DNA from: Cheiracanthium punctorium
Lineage: Eukaryota > Arthropoda > Arachnida > Araneae > Cheiracanthiidae
Direction: 5' to 3'
NCBI GenBank assembly: GCA_038373885.1
Contig: JAWZYV010001829.1
Span: forward strand, 496,001-560,000
DNA: 64,000 nt
The stretch's first letter is position 1. Every line of letters starts with the position of its first letter. Shown piece after piece: positions 33,956 through 43,215 of the stretch. Under the pieces are notes generated by a model. That model was not told where the DNA came from. It saw nothing but the letters and a program-made list of their open reading frames with translations, and did no database searches. A program made the translations under genes and the position numbers.

Positions 33956-35210
33956 TGTGACGTCACGTGAAAGGACCCCATTGGAAAATTAGTTGGTTTT
34001 TAACCGAAGCATTAAGGGTGGTTTCTGTCGGATTTTTCTTTTTTTTTTTTTTTTAAACCAGAAATCTTAGGATTTATTGTTTCACACAGTGGGCGTATTC
34101 AAAAGGAGGAGTCCTAAGAAGACAACAGCTCTGTGATAAATCATGTTTTTGCCGAACGTAATGGCTTTTGATAAGTATAATGGTTATTTGTTGAGAAAAA
34201 CTGATTTTATTATTCTGGGGTAGAATTTTTGGTACAGCTGTAGTATTAGTCCTTTTTGGCGCGATTTTATTTGGTAACTTTTTCTTGGAGCGATAAAGGA
34301 AGCCTTTATGATAACCCTGCCGTTTGACTATTGTAAGTTGACATGGTAATCCTAAAGCCGGCTTTTTATTTCCGAAAATGGCTACTCTCTGATGAGGGCG
34401 GTCTTTGATATTATTTTAATGGCTTTATTTTAAATTAAATTGCATTATTTAATTATTTTTTAAATTTAAAATGGATGGTTAGGTTTATACAGACTGTTTA
34501 TTTACAGTTTAGTAGGAATTAACATTCTTTTGATAGTACCTTTTTAGGATAATATTTTCGTTTTGCTTTTTTTATTTGTTATGTGTAGAAGCAACAAATA
34601 ATTATGTTATTAATATTTTACACCGTGAAATATTAGATATTTTGATTTTATTATTTCAGTATTGCAATAAATTAGCGATTTTAATCAAGGTATGTGATAG
34701 GCATTGTTTGTTTATATTTGTTATGATTTAAATTAATTCTTTACTTTTGCATACGTATGCTTTTGTCAGAATGCTAGAATACATTTTAATTTTTTAGTCT
34801 TTTTTATTTGTTATTTTTGTGAGGTATTGTCTTTAGAATATTATTTGCTTGCATTATTATTCTACTAAAATGAGAAAGGGAGGTTGCGAGGGGCACAGCC
34901 CCTCTCACATAAAAAGTAGTTAAATTTTATTAAAGGAAATCTATATGTACTTGTAAGCTTGTAATCTGTTTACATTTTTTTTTTTCATAAAAATATTTAA
35001 AAGCCATTAAAATAAATCATAGCAAAGTTAAAGGGCAAGGATCAATTTTCTCGGAAACCAGCGCCATCCGATCCGCCATATTGTTTACAATTGGCATCGG
35101 CAAGGCAAACTGGGATGGGCGACAAAATCTTGTCGCCCAAAATAAAGCGCGTCAAAAAGGACTAATACTAAAGCTGTTCAGAATTTCCCCCCCCCCCTTA
35201 CAATAGTAAG
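33956..35210. repeat. Long non-autonomous repeat R2 (most complete copy)
   Basis: The left inner part contains GTAGTATTAGTCCTTTTTGG (about 34233) and the right end its complement near 35150-35180, with further inverted similarity inward (AATATGGCG-type, ATTTTAATGGCTTT). The right half is the inverse of 10564-11220. The left flank (33956-34150) resembles 20005-20165. It has no coding frame; the body includes GGGGCACAGCCCCTCTC, a small hairpin. It looks like a large foldback DNA element, but target duplications were not found. Confidence 0.6.
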
Positions 35211-36389
35211 AAGAATTAAACTACTCTAGAAGCATGTGTACGGGGGAAGAGACTATGTGATCCACAGTTCTGCCCTCATTGAGTTTGAGTGTACACTACA
35301 TTAAACAGTTTCGATGAAAATTGGCTTCAAAATTCTTTGCGAGTGACATTTTCCTTATCTCTCTCATAAATATTTACTAGAAAGAAATGTTCAGATCCAA
35401 ATTATGGTTTTGTGGAGCGAATAAAAGTTCATTTTGAGGAATAAATGAGAGTGACGTATTGCTAATATGAATCATAGATCAATGTCATTTATTAAGAGAT
35501 CGAAATATTTTCAAGGATCAAAATTCATTGGAAAAATAAAAGTCACTTTTGTTTTTGCTCTCTAGAAGTGTTTAATTGAAAAATCTAAAGGTTTCAGGAA
35601 AAACTTAAGATGATATTACGCGCCCCTTACAAATATTCGTCTGTTTAGTTGAAAATCCGAGGAAATCAACATAAAATTACATAACATTCGATTTATTGTG
35701 AAATAGTTTTCATCTAAAAACCGTTAAGAGTACATGGGGAGGACAAAAGTTCCTTATTTAGAGCAAACGGTTTCCTTAAACTTAGCCTTCAGCTAGCATT
35801 ACTCTTTCTAATAGGGCAAATCAAAGGAAAATTAACAAACGGGCATATTTCCATCTATTTTAGTGAACAGTTCGAAATTAACGAGCTTAATATTATTTAA
35901 CATTAAATTTATGTAGGAAATGTAACATAAACGTGATGATGCCTTGTGCAGTGCTTGGGACGAAGCTCGCAACCGGACGACACCAGGGGTCATATTAACT
36001 TACATAAACAAGCGAAGCAAGCAATAAATAAGCTGGTTGTTTTTAAATAATACATAATTTAAACAAACTGCTCAAATTTCTAAACACGCGTATGTAAGTC
36101 TTAAAGGAAAATTTCAAAATTTAATAGTAAATATGCATCTGTAAAATACTGACAAAAAATTACTAAACATTTAAGCCAATAAAAAGAACGAAGAAATGAA
36201 ACGGATATTAAATTTATAGTTCAAGAGGGGATTTTACGAAAACTTCTGTAATCAACTATTGGAGAGGCAAGATTCGAAATTTGCTTCATTTCCATAGATG
36301 TGGGAGAGCGGATCTGAAATTAGTTCTGGTTGGACTAGACCCAAAACCTGCCGGTACCGACCTGATTCGACTTAAAGCGAACAAGTCAC
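35211..36389. other. Non-coding, no gene seen
   Basis: No long frame or repeat is recognised. At 36390-36450 a short piece with GCCCGTAGCCAGGGGGCGC and GCGCCCCCTGG is a truncated hAT-MITE end with a hairpin. Confidence 0.5.
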
Positions 36390-36699
36390 GGCAGGCCCGT
36401 AGCCAGGGGGCGCTGAAGGGTGCTCAGCGCCCCCTGGAAAAATTTGAGCACCCTCTAGACGTTTCACAACTTTCCATTGTATTTTTCATCTAAGGAATGA
36501 AACATTTTTCGATTTTTTTTAATTAAAAAATCTGTCTAGACAATCTTTAATAATCCTTTATGATAAAGTTAAAGGAATCCATATAGCACTGACCTCACGC
36601 CCCACCTTTAAAATTGATAGGAGGATACATAACGAAAGAGAAGAGAAAAGAAATAGACCGCAGGGAGAAGGATATTCAGGTCCCCACCTGCCTCCCTAT

Positions 36700-37790
36700 A
36701 CATGAGCGTTTGCGCTTGACTTGACAGAAGTATGCCATCTTTGCAATCAAAATCTATCTTAAAATCGCCTACTAAAACTATTTTACAATCTTCGCCAAAT
36801 ATATAACAACTATACTTCACCGTTTTTAATATTGTTTCGAATGTGCATCATAATCCATGACAGGGACGTACCCAGAAAAAAATTTCGGGGAGGGTCCAAA
36901 AATTTCGGAGGGGGTCCAAACGGTGAAAAAGGGAGAATTTTCCACAAAAAGACTTCATCATTATTATTTTGCTAACAAAAATTGAAATTTCGGGAGTGGT
37001 CCGGACCCCCTGGACTACCCCCCCGGTACGTCCTTGATCCATGAGTGTGCCGTGTTAGTCTTTCGTGGGTTGATTCCTACTGAAATGCCCCGACTCTCGC
37101 TAAGGTGGCGATCATTAAACATATGGAGCTACGACGACGATTTTTTGTATTTATGTCGCAATCGTAATTTAGAATTAAAATAGCGATTTGGAACAACATG
37201 TAAGTAAAGCATACCGTTACATTTTTATTTATTTTGGGTTGCAAATTAATGTAGTTTTAATAATTAAGTGTCTCCAAATTCCTTAACTGGTGCGTTTATC
37301 GCTAATTTGTTCACTTTAGTTTTCATCTAGTTCTTTTGGGAGTGTTGAAACGTGCATAACTCCTAGAGACTCATGACTGCAAAGCTCGCCAAAGTGCGGC
37401 GATTTTTTAGGTTGGCTAGAGTGGGTGGGTTAAAATAGGAACCAACTCTTTCTTGTTCCATAAAATATATCTTTGATATCCAAATCTATCTTAAAATCGC
37501 ATACTGAAACTGTTTTACAATCTTCGCCAAGCATATTCCAACTATCCTCGAACTTCGCCAAGCATATTCCAAATGTGCCGTGTTTTCCTTTCTTGTTCCA
37601 CAACACACTTCTGTGAAATTGAAATCCATTCTAAATCGCGTACCAAAACTGTTTAACAATTTTCGCCAGGCATAGTCAAACTGTACTTCACCTTTATAAT
37701 ACCATTTAAAAAGTGTATCATAATCTATAAGTGTACCGTAATTGTCTTCTGTCTTCCAGTCACGGACCCCCTATTTTTATACGACCAGCA
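36700..37790 (-). repeat. Three decayed copies of an endonuclease-like fragment
   Basis: The segments 36722-36850, about 37470-37560 and about 37610-37760 share AAATC(T/C)AT(C/T)-, TACTAAAACTATTTTACAAT- and CTTCGCCAA-type words. On the minus strand the first reads KIVLVGDFKIDFDCKDG, which resembles the GDFN motif of endonuclease/exonuclease/phosphatase folds used by LINEs, with Lys where Asn is expected. In the other copies the glycine is replaced as well (CDF, RDL). It is a repeated dead fragment, not a gene; the family is uncertain. Confidence 0.4.
36861..37036. mobile_element. hAT-type MITE with perfect 8-bp TSD (family M3)
   Basis: The ends CAGGGACGTACCC and GGTACGTCCTTG are inverted repeats, and the duplications ATCCATGA at 36853-36860 and 37037-37044 are identical. 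The paralogous repeat at about 37705-37735 (CATAATCTATAAGTGTACC) shows the empty site. A second partial copy of the same MITE is at 42408-42530. Confidence 0.88.
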
Positions 37791-37993
37791 AAATTAATGC
37801 AAGATTTAACCTCCACATTTACCGAGGAAAGTTTTAGAACTAAGGAATTACTTCTTACATCCATTCAGTCATTTACAATAACCGGACTTTGAAAGTAAAA
37901 GGTTAAAATTTCTCCCGCGTTTTTCTTTTCTGCCTTGTATTTACTTCGGATAAAATTACCCTTCGAATTTTGACATGGTGTTACCTTCACCCA

Positions 37994-39835
37994 TAAAGGC
38001 GCGTTTCCACTTGTGTCGTTAAAGCCCCAAATGTGTTTACTGCCTCAAAAGTTGTAACGCTAAAGTAGAATTCCGTTTCCACTAGCTTTGTGATCTCCTT
38101 TTAGAACCGTACATTTCCTCCAATGGCTATTAGCGATTTCGCGCATGCGTGTTTAAACTTTTATCTGTTTCCCGTTTTTCTTTTAAATATATCCCATTTG
38201 TTATTTTTAAATACAGAAGAATTTCTTAAATTTGGAATTCCAATTTACGAAATTAGACCTTAAAATAACAATAAATCAGTATTCGAAAGAAAATGTTTTA
38301 GATTTTATTAAAAATGTTTAAAAGAATAGCATGTTTCTAATGAGGAATTTCTCAGTAAATGTATTTTATTTTTAAAATATTTTTCTATAAAAAAAAAATG
38401 TAAGTCTTTTTTTTTAAATTTATGTGATTACAACGATTTCTTTTTTTCTTTCTTTTTTTTTTTTTTTTTTTAAATAATACTGCAGGATTTTTTATAATCT
38501 GGAAATTTGTGTTATGCAGAATCGGTAAGTCCCGTCAATTTTTGAATTTGAAAAATTCTACTGCATTTATTTAAGGGACTTTTTTAATTAGCACATATTA
38601 TACTAATCTTAGGATGCTAAAAAAAAAACAAAAAAAAAAAAAAAAAACTGGGTATCAATGATTCCCATAAATTAGAGGCTTTAAAATACTAAGTTAGTTG
38701 AGCTGTTTCGATAGATTTAAAAGGCAGCCACATTTTCGATAAATTTAAGTACTCATGCTGTCTTTCACCAAATAAGTAATTAACAGAATATTGATATCTG
38801 CTTTTTGTGTGTTTTGTAAATTTAAGTACATTATGTTATTAATTTAATTTCAGTTATCGCTAACATGCACTAAAAGCATATAACTATTTCTGAAAAGGTT
38901 GTATTGTATTGTGTTATGGTAAACCTACACGAGGAGTATTTTGTATTGCCTATGTAAGGCGGGGGGGGAGTGTGTCTTGCGAGATGACTTTCTTAGTGCT
39001 TCTGAAGCGTTTTTACGTTACATCGTGAGAAAAACCGTCCAAAACTCCGAATTTTTAGATTATCAGTCATCCGGTAGACCAGAACCCTGGACTTTTATAC
39101 TTCAGTTATCTACCATCTTCAGTACTTTATCAACTGGGCTCGGGTGGGCACAAGATCTTGTTTTAGATGCCATCTCCGGCCTTTAAATGTCTAATACAAA
39201 AGATAGTGCACGAATAAATTTAGATTAATTAATCAAATTTCTCTCTGAAAAGTATTGAAGAAAATTTTAAATCTGGTATTTAAAGGAATACAAAATAAAA
39301 GTGAGAAAACCTAAGATTTGGAAAAAATATTGGTCTTAAAATTATAATTCAATAATTACAATAAATTTTATATATACATGAAGAGTAAAAGAATTATTAT
39401 TAAAACTAGTTAGTATGTAAAACTACTATTTATTTTCCTTTGAATCCTAAATAATAATTATTGTTAATTAATTATGTGAGCTTTCTGAAGAGAAAAAAAA
39501 TTCATTGAAATATTAATTACATATTGAATTTTCCAAATAGACTTAATAATATTAGAAAAATAAAGACTTAATTTTAATTAGAAATAGCTATCAAAATACT
39601 AGAGCTATATGAAACGAAATACTTAAAGAAAAAGTTAGGAAGGAGTTTTACCAAAAAATACTTAAATTAATTATTTTTTAATTGAAAGTCTTAACTATTT
39701 TTAATTATTAATTATAGAAAAATAAATTACAGAAAAAATAACTAAAGTACATAATAATCTGTTATTATTTTTTAAAATGAAATAAAACAAAAACGACAGT
39801 AAAACACTCCCATCTCGCAAAAGAGTGGCGGCGAG
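37994..39835. repeat. 1.8-kb repeat R3, copy A
   Basis: This copy begins AAAGGCGCGTTTCCACTTGT and runs to a GATAGTAAAA-type end near 39835. It is collinear with copy B (41493-41583 plus 43767-45470) over its whole length, with small indels. A SINE-like segment is at 38985-39165. The plus-strand frame 38941-39186 falls inside that segment and is not a gene. Homopolymer tracts occur at 38453-38470 and 38621-38646. Confidence 0.8.
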
Positions 39836-40001
39836 GTTCGAAATGACGACGTTTGGTCAGAGAGCAGAAGCAAAAGGTACTAGCTATCTAGGATCAAACT
39901 GCTTTACGTTATAAGTTAAGTTGTACAAATCTTGTCACACATCTACGCGACATCTCGGATAGCTGAGAGCCAAAAGCAAAAGGAAATAGAAATATTATTA
40001 A

Positions 40002-40277
40002 CCCATTTATGCCTAGCGTCCCTTTTTTGGGACGGCATTTACGCTATCAGTCGAAAACGTTATTTATTTTTCCTAGCCTTTATTCGCGAGTATCGAACCT
40101 CAATTCCACAAAATATTTTACTATGGCCAAGTAGAATGTTGGCATTTCAATTTTTATACATAATGATTTTAAATGAAATCATCCCTTGTTCAAAAAGTTG
40201 ACATCAGAAATTTATCAATTACTGCTGGTGTTAGCAAAAATCGAAGAAAGTCGCAAAAATATCCAGGCACGAATGGG
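40002..40277. mobile_element. piggyBac-like MITE with TTAA target, copy 1
   Basis: The element starts CCCATTTATGCCTAGCGTCC and ends GGCACGAATGGG, flanked by TTAA at 39998-40001 and 40278-40281. CCC...GGG ends with a TTAA duplication are the hallmark of piggyBac-type insertion. The 276-bp body has no coding capacity. A sister copy lies at 40762. Confidence 0.88.
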
Positions 40278-40539
40278 TTAAAAGTGTGACTAATCAAAAC
40301 ATAAGAGATAAAAATACTCAAAAAAAGGATAGCAGAAGTATTATTATGTGTGCATGACATCATGGAGAGAGAGATTGAGCGCCGAGTCTTTTTTTTTTCC
40401 CTTTAGATTTTTTAGGTCAATTGATTGCATCAATTTTGCCCAGAGCAGATTTATAACTATTTGGAATACTGTGGTGAAATTCAATGTTGAAATTTTGTTT
40501 TCTATAAATCTTCCTGAGATAAGTGCTATAGAAAAGAGA

Positions 40540-40660
40540 TACCCGGTGAGGGGGGGGGCTGGGGGCTGTAGACCCCCCGAAACGGGATCCTTTACTTAGC
40601 TTACAATTTGATACACAGCTCCTCCCCCCGAAATTAAATCCTGGCTACTCTACTGGTGGG
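40540..40660. mobile_element. hAT-type MITE, diverged (family M2)
   Basis: It contains CCCCCCGAAACGGGATCC, CTTTACTTAGCTTACAATTT and GAAATTAAATCCTGGCTACT, all shared with the M2 copies at 42192 and 42999. Its left end is poorly preserved. G runs occur at about 40550-40558. Confidence 0.6.
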
Positions 40661-40761
40661 GGGCTCTTCTTAAGGGGGGCCTTCAGGGCCACTCCTAGGG
40701 TAGATTGCACCTTTGTGCAAACTATTTTTTTTTTGGCGGCCCACCCATCTCCTAAAATTAA

Positions 40762-41036
40762 CCCATTTATGCCTAGTGTCCCGTTTTTGGGACGGCATTT
40801 TCGCTATCAGCCGAAAACGTTATTTATTTTTCCTAGCCTTTAAGTCACTAGTATGGAACCTCAACTCCACAAAATATTTAACATGACCCAGTAGGAGCTG
40901 ACATTTCAATTTTTATACATAATAATTTTAAAAGAAATCATCCCTTCTTCAAGAAGTTGGCATTTGAAATCTATCTATTATTGCTGGTATTAGCAAAAAT
41001 CGAAGAAAGTCGCAAAAAACATCTGGAACAAACGGG
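40762..41036. mobile_element. piggyBac-like MITE, copy 2
   Basis: The sequence is about as long as copy 1 and collinear with it: CCCATTTATGCCTAGTGTCC to AACAAACGGG. It is flanked by TTAA (40758-40761) and a mutated TCAA (41037-41040). The right end is more decayed than in copy 1. Confidence 0.82.
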
Positions 41037-42129
41037 TCAAGACTCGTAAATTATTATATAAATATAAAGGTAAATTTTACATGTATATATGATGCTTATT
41101 CCTGCCTTGATTGCAATAAAATATTTAATTAAGTATTTTATATCTCATTTATCCTAAATTTCGTTTTCAACGGAAATCCTTGATAAGTCTGTAAATCTTC
41201 TTCAGCCATAGTTGAGCGTAAATAGCTGTAATATGAACATATATTTATAAATAACACTTTAAAATAAATACAGATCTGGATCTGTAATTATTTTTAGGTG
41301 TTCCTTTTTTCAATTTTATCATGCAAGATTTATATATTTCACATATAGATAAAAATCCGCTTTTCCAATCAACGCAGTATACAATGAAACAAAATAACTT
41401 TGTATGAGATATTGAAAGCTATTTAGAGCGCACTAACCGAACAGTGCCATGAAAGTTTTAAATTGCTGATAAAATGGTCGACTGTTGCGACAAAAGGCCC
41501 GTTTCCACTTGTGTCGTTAATGCCCCAAATGCCGTTAAAACCCCGGAAGTCGTAACGCTAAAGTAGAATTCCGTTTCCACTAGCATGGCTAACTGGGATC
41601 TTCCCTTCCCCGGCTATCCAGACGAAACCGAGAACAATAGGAAACCCCGTATACGCGGTAGTTGGCATTCCTTCCGCCGTGGCGTAGTTATATGTCCTGA
41701 ACAGAGCGATTTAAAGGGCCAGTCCATATGATTAAAAGGGCAATAAAACTGTCAAAAATGCTTGATTAAATTTTTTTATATTTTTTTGTTTAAACAGAAT
41801 GTATCTTTATCTATAAATATTTTGAAACGTTTCTTCATCCATGCACTTATTGAAAAAAAAATTTAAGAAATTGTTAGTTGGTTAATGCTTTTAGGAGCTT
41901 CTTCGAAATGTAATAAATTAATAATAAATAAATATATTAATTTATGTTTTTTTTTTGTATCTTCAAAAGACTGTAATACTTTTTAAAGACTTGTTTTTCG
42001 TAACTCCTACATATTTTAATATATTAATACAGCATTCTCCCTATACATAAAAAACACTCAAAATTCTGGGGTTAAACGATAAAATAAATAAAAACTTTGT
42101 GAAAAAAACACACATAAAATGTAACTTAT

Positions 42130-42182
42130 AATAGTTACGATCGTTTCGACCAAAAAATTCTTTCGGTCTTCTTCAGACAAAG
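42130..42182 (-). ncRNA. Hammerhead-ribozyme-like motif, variant core
   Basis: On the minus strand the order is CTGAAGA (42170-42176), a stem II GACC...GGTC, then GAAA (42144-42147) and the self-complementary ACGATCGT followed by A. The first core box has A instead of U at one fixed position (CTGAAGA for CTGATGA), so this copy is probably inactive. Confidence 0.5.
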
Positions 42183-42191
42183 TCCGAGACG

Positions 42192-42344
42192 CAGGGGCGT
42201 AGCCAGAGGAGGGGCTGCTGCCCCCCGAAATGGGACCCTTTACTTAGCTTACAATTTGATATTTAGCTTACAATGAACTTTAGCTTTTTAGCTTTAAATC
42301 CAATACCCAGCCCACCCCGAAATAAAATCCTCGCTACGCCACTG
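42192..42344. mobile_element. hAT-type MITE (family M2), left-arm copy
   Basis: A 153-bp unit with ends CAGGGGCGTAGCC and GGCGTAGCGAGG (inverse). It is flanked by CGAGAC-containing sequence on both sides. It lies between two hammerhead-like motifs and is mirrored exactly by 42999-43151, so it inserted before the arms were duplicated or converted. Confidence 0.8.
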
Positions 42345-42354
42345 CGCGAGACGA

Positions 42355-42403
42355 ACGTCTTTGTCTGATGAAGACCGAAAGAATTTTTTGGTCGAAAGGA
42401 TCG
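42355..42403 (+). ncRNA. Hammerhead-ribozyme-like motif, 3' end lost
   Basis: The core CTGATGA (42365-42371), stem II GACC/GGTC and GAAA (42394-42397) are all present. The sequence after GGATCG switches into a truncated MITE, so stem III and the cleavage site are not intact. Confidence 0.5.
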
Positions 42404-42407
42404 ACCA

Positions 42408-42530
42408 AACGGTGAAAAAGGGAGAATTTTCCACAAAAAGACTTAATCATTTTTATTTTGCTAACAAAAATTGAAATTTCGGGAGGGGTCCGGACCCCCT
42501 GGACCACCCCCTGGGTACGTCCTTGATCTG
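42408..42530. mobile_element. Partial M3 MITE in the central spacer
   Basis: The words ACGGTGAAAAAGGGAGAAT, AAAATTGAAATTTCGGGA and GGGTACGTCCTTGAT match 36920-37036. The left end is missing, joined directly to the hammerhead motif at 42403. Confidence 0.75.
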
Positions 42531-42669
42531 GAGAAAACCGCCCAAAACTGCATGATATTTTAATCTTTTTAAAATAAGTTAACCATAGGTGTTATACCGC
42601 CTCTAGAAATTTTCTGCCCTGGTCGGCGTCCCAACCCCAATAAATAAACCAAAATCTATTAATACGAAC

Positions 42670-42844
42670 CAGTGGCATAGCCAGAATTTTTTCATGGAGG
42701 GGGGGGGGGGTGGTACGACTACTGCAACTCACATTTGTGTATAAGTGTACGTGATAAGGGAGCGAAGAATATGCATTTGTATGGCAAAAAATTCCTCATC
42801 GGAGGGGGTTGGTGACCCCCTATGCCCCCTTGGCTACGCCACTG
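42670..42844. mobile_element. hAT-type MITE (family M1), copy 2
   Basis: The ends are CAGTGGCATAGCCAG and GGCTACGCCACTG with nearly identical 8-bp flanks ATACGAAC (42662-42669) and ACACGAAC (42845-42852). The interior matches 24813-24992. Confidence 0.85.
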
Positions 42845-42929
42845 ACACGAACATACGTATACACGGAAGTATAGACAGAATAAAATAAATAAAAACTTTG
42901 TGAAATAAACACATATAAAATGTAACTTA

Positions 42930-42990
42930 TAATACGTTACGATCCTTTCGACCAAAAAATTCTTTCGATCTTCATCAGACAAAGACGTTC
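42930..42990 (-). ncRNA. Hammerhead-ribozyme-like motif
   Basis: On the minus strand CTGATGA (42972-42978), a stem II weakened to GATC/GGTC, GAAA (42946-42949) and GATCGTA follow in order. Upstream AACGTCTTTGT and downstream AACGTATTATAAG may give a weak stem I. Confidence 0.5.
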
Positions 42991-42998
42991 GTCTCGCG

Positions 42999-43151
42999 CA
43001 GTGGCGTAGCGAGGATTTTATGTCAGGGTGGGCTGGGTATTAAATTTAAAGCTAAAAAGCTAAAGTTCATTGTAAGCTAAATATCAAATTGTAAGCTAAG
43101 TAAAGGGTCCCATTTCGGGGGGCAGCAGCCCCTCCTCTGGCTACGCCCCTG
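42999..43151. mobile_element. hAT-type MITE (family M2), right-arm copy
   Basis: This is the inverse of 42192-42344 with the same length and only a few differences, starting CAGTGGCGTAGCGAGG and ending CTACGCCCCTG. Confidence 0.8.
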
Positions 43152-43157
43152 CGTCTC

Positions 43158-43215
43158 GGACTTTGTCTGATGAAGACCGAAAGAATTTTTTGGTCGAAAC
43201 GATCGTAACTATTAT
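43158..43215 (+). ncRNA. Hammerhead-ribozyme-like motif, complete core
   Basis: CTGATGA at 43167-43173, stem II GACC/GGTC with a long loop, GAAA at 43196-43199, then the 8-nt self-complementary ACGATCGT as helix III and A as the cleavage-site base (GUA). All invariant core bases of a type I hammerhead are present. Such short, self-complementary helix III forms are known from Penelope-like elements, where cleavage is thought to need dimers. Stem I pairing beyond 1-2 bp is weak. Confidence 0.6.

Noticed and set aside
38941..39186. Two similar predicted proteins (38941-39186 and 44545-44820)
   Set aside because: Both lie in the SINE-like segment of the paralogous repeats R3 A and B; their similarity reflects repeat copies, not gene conservation.
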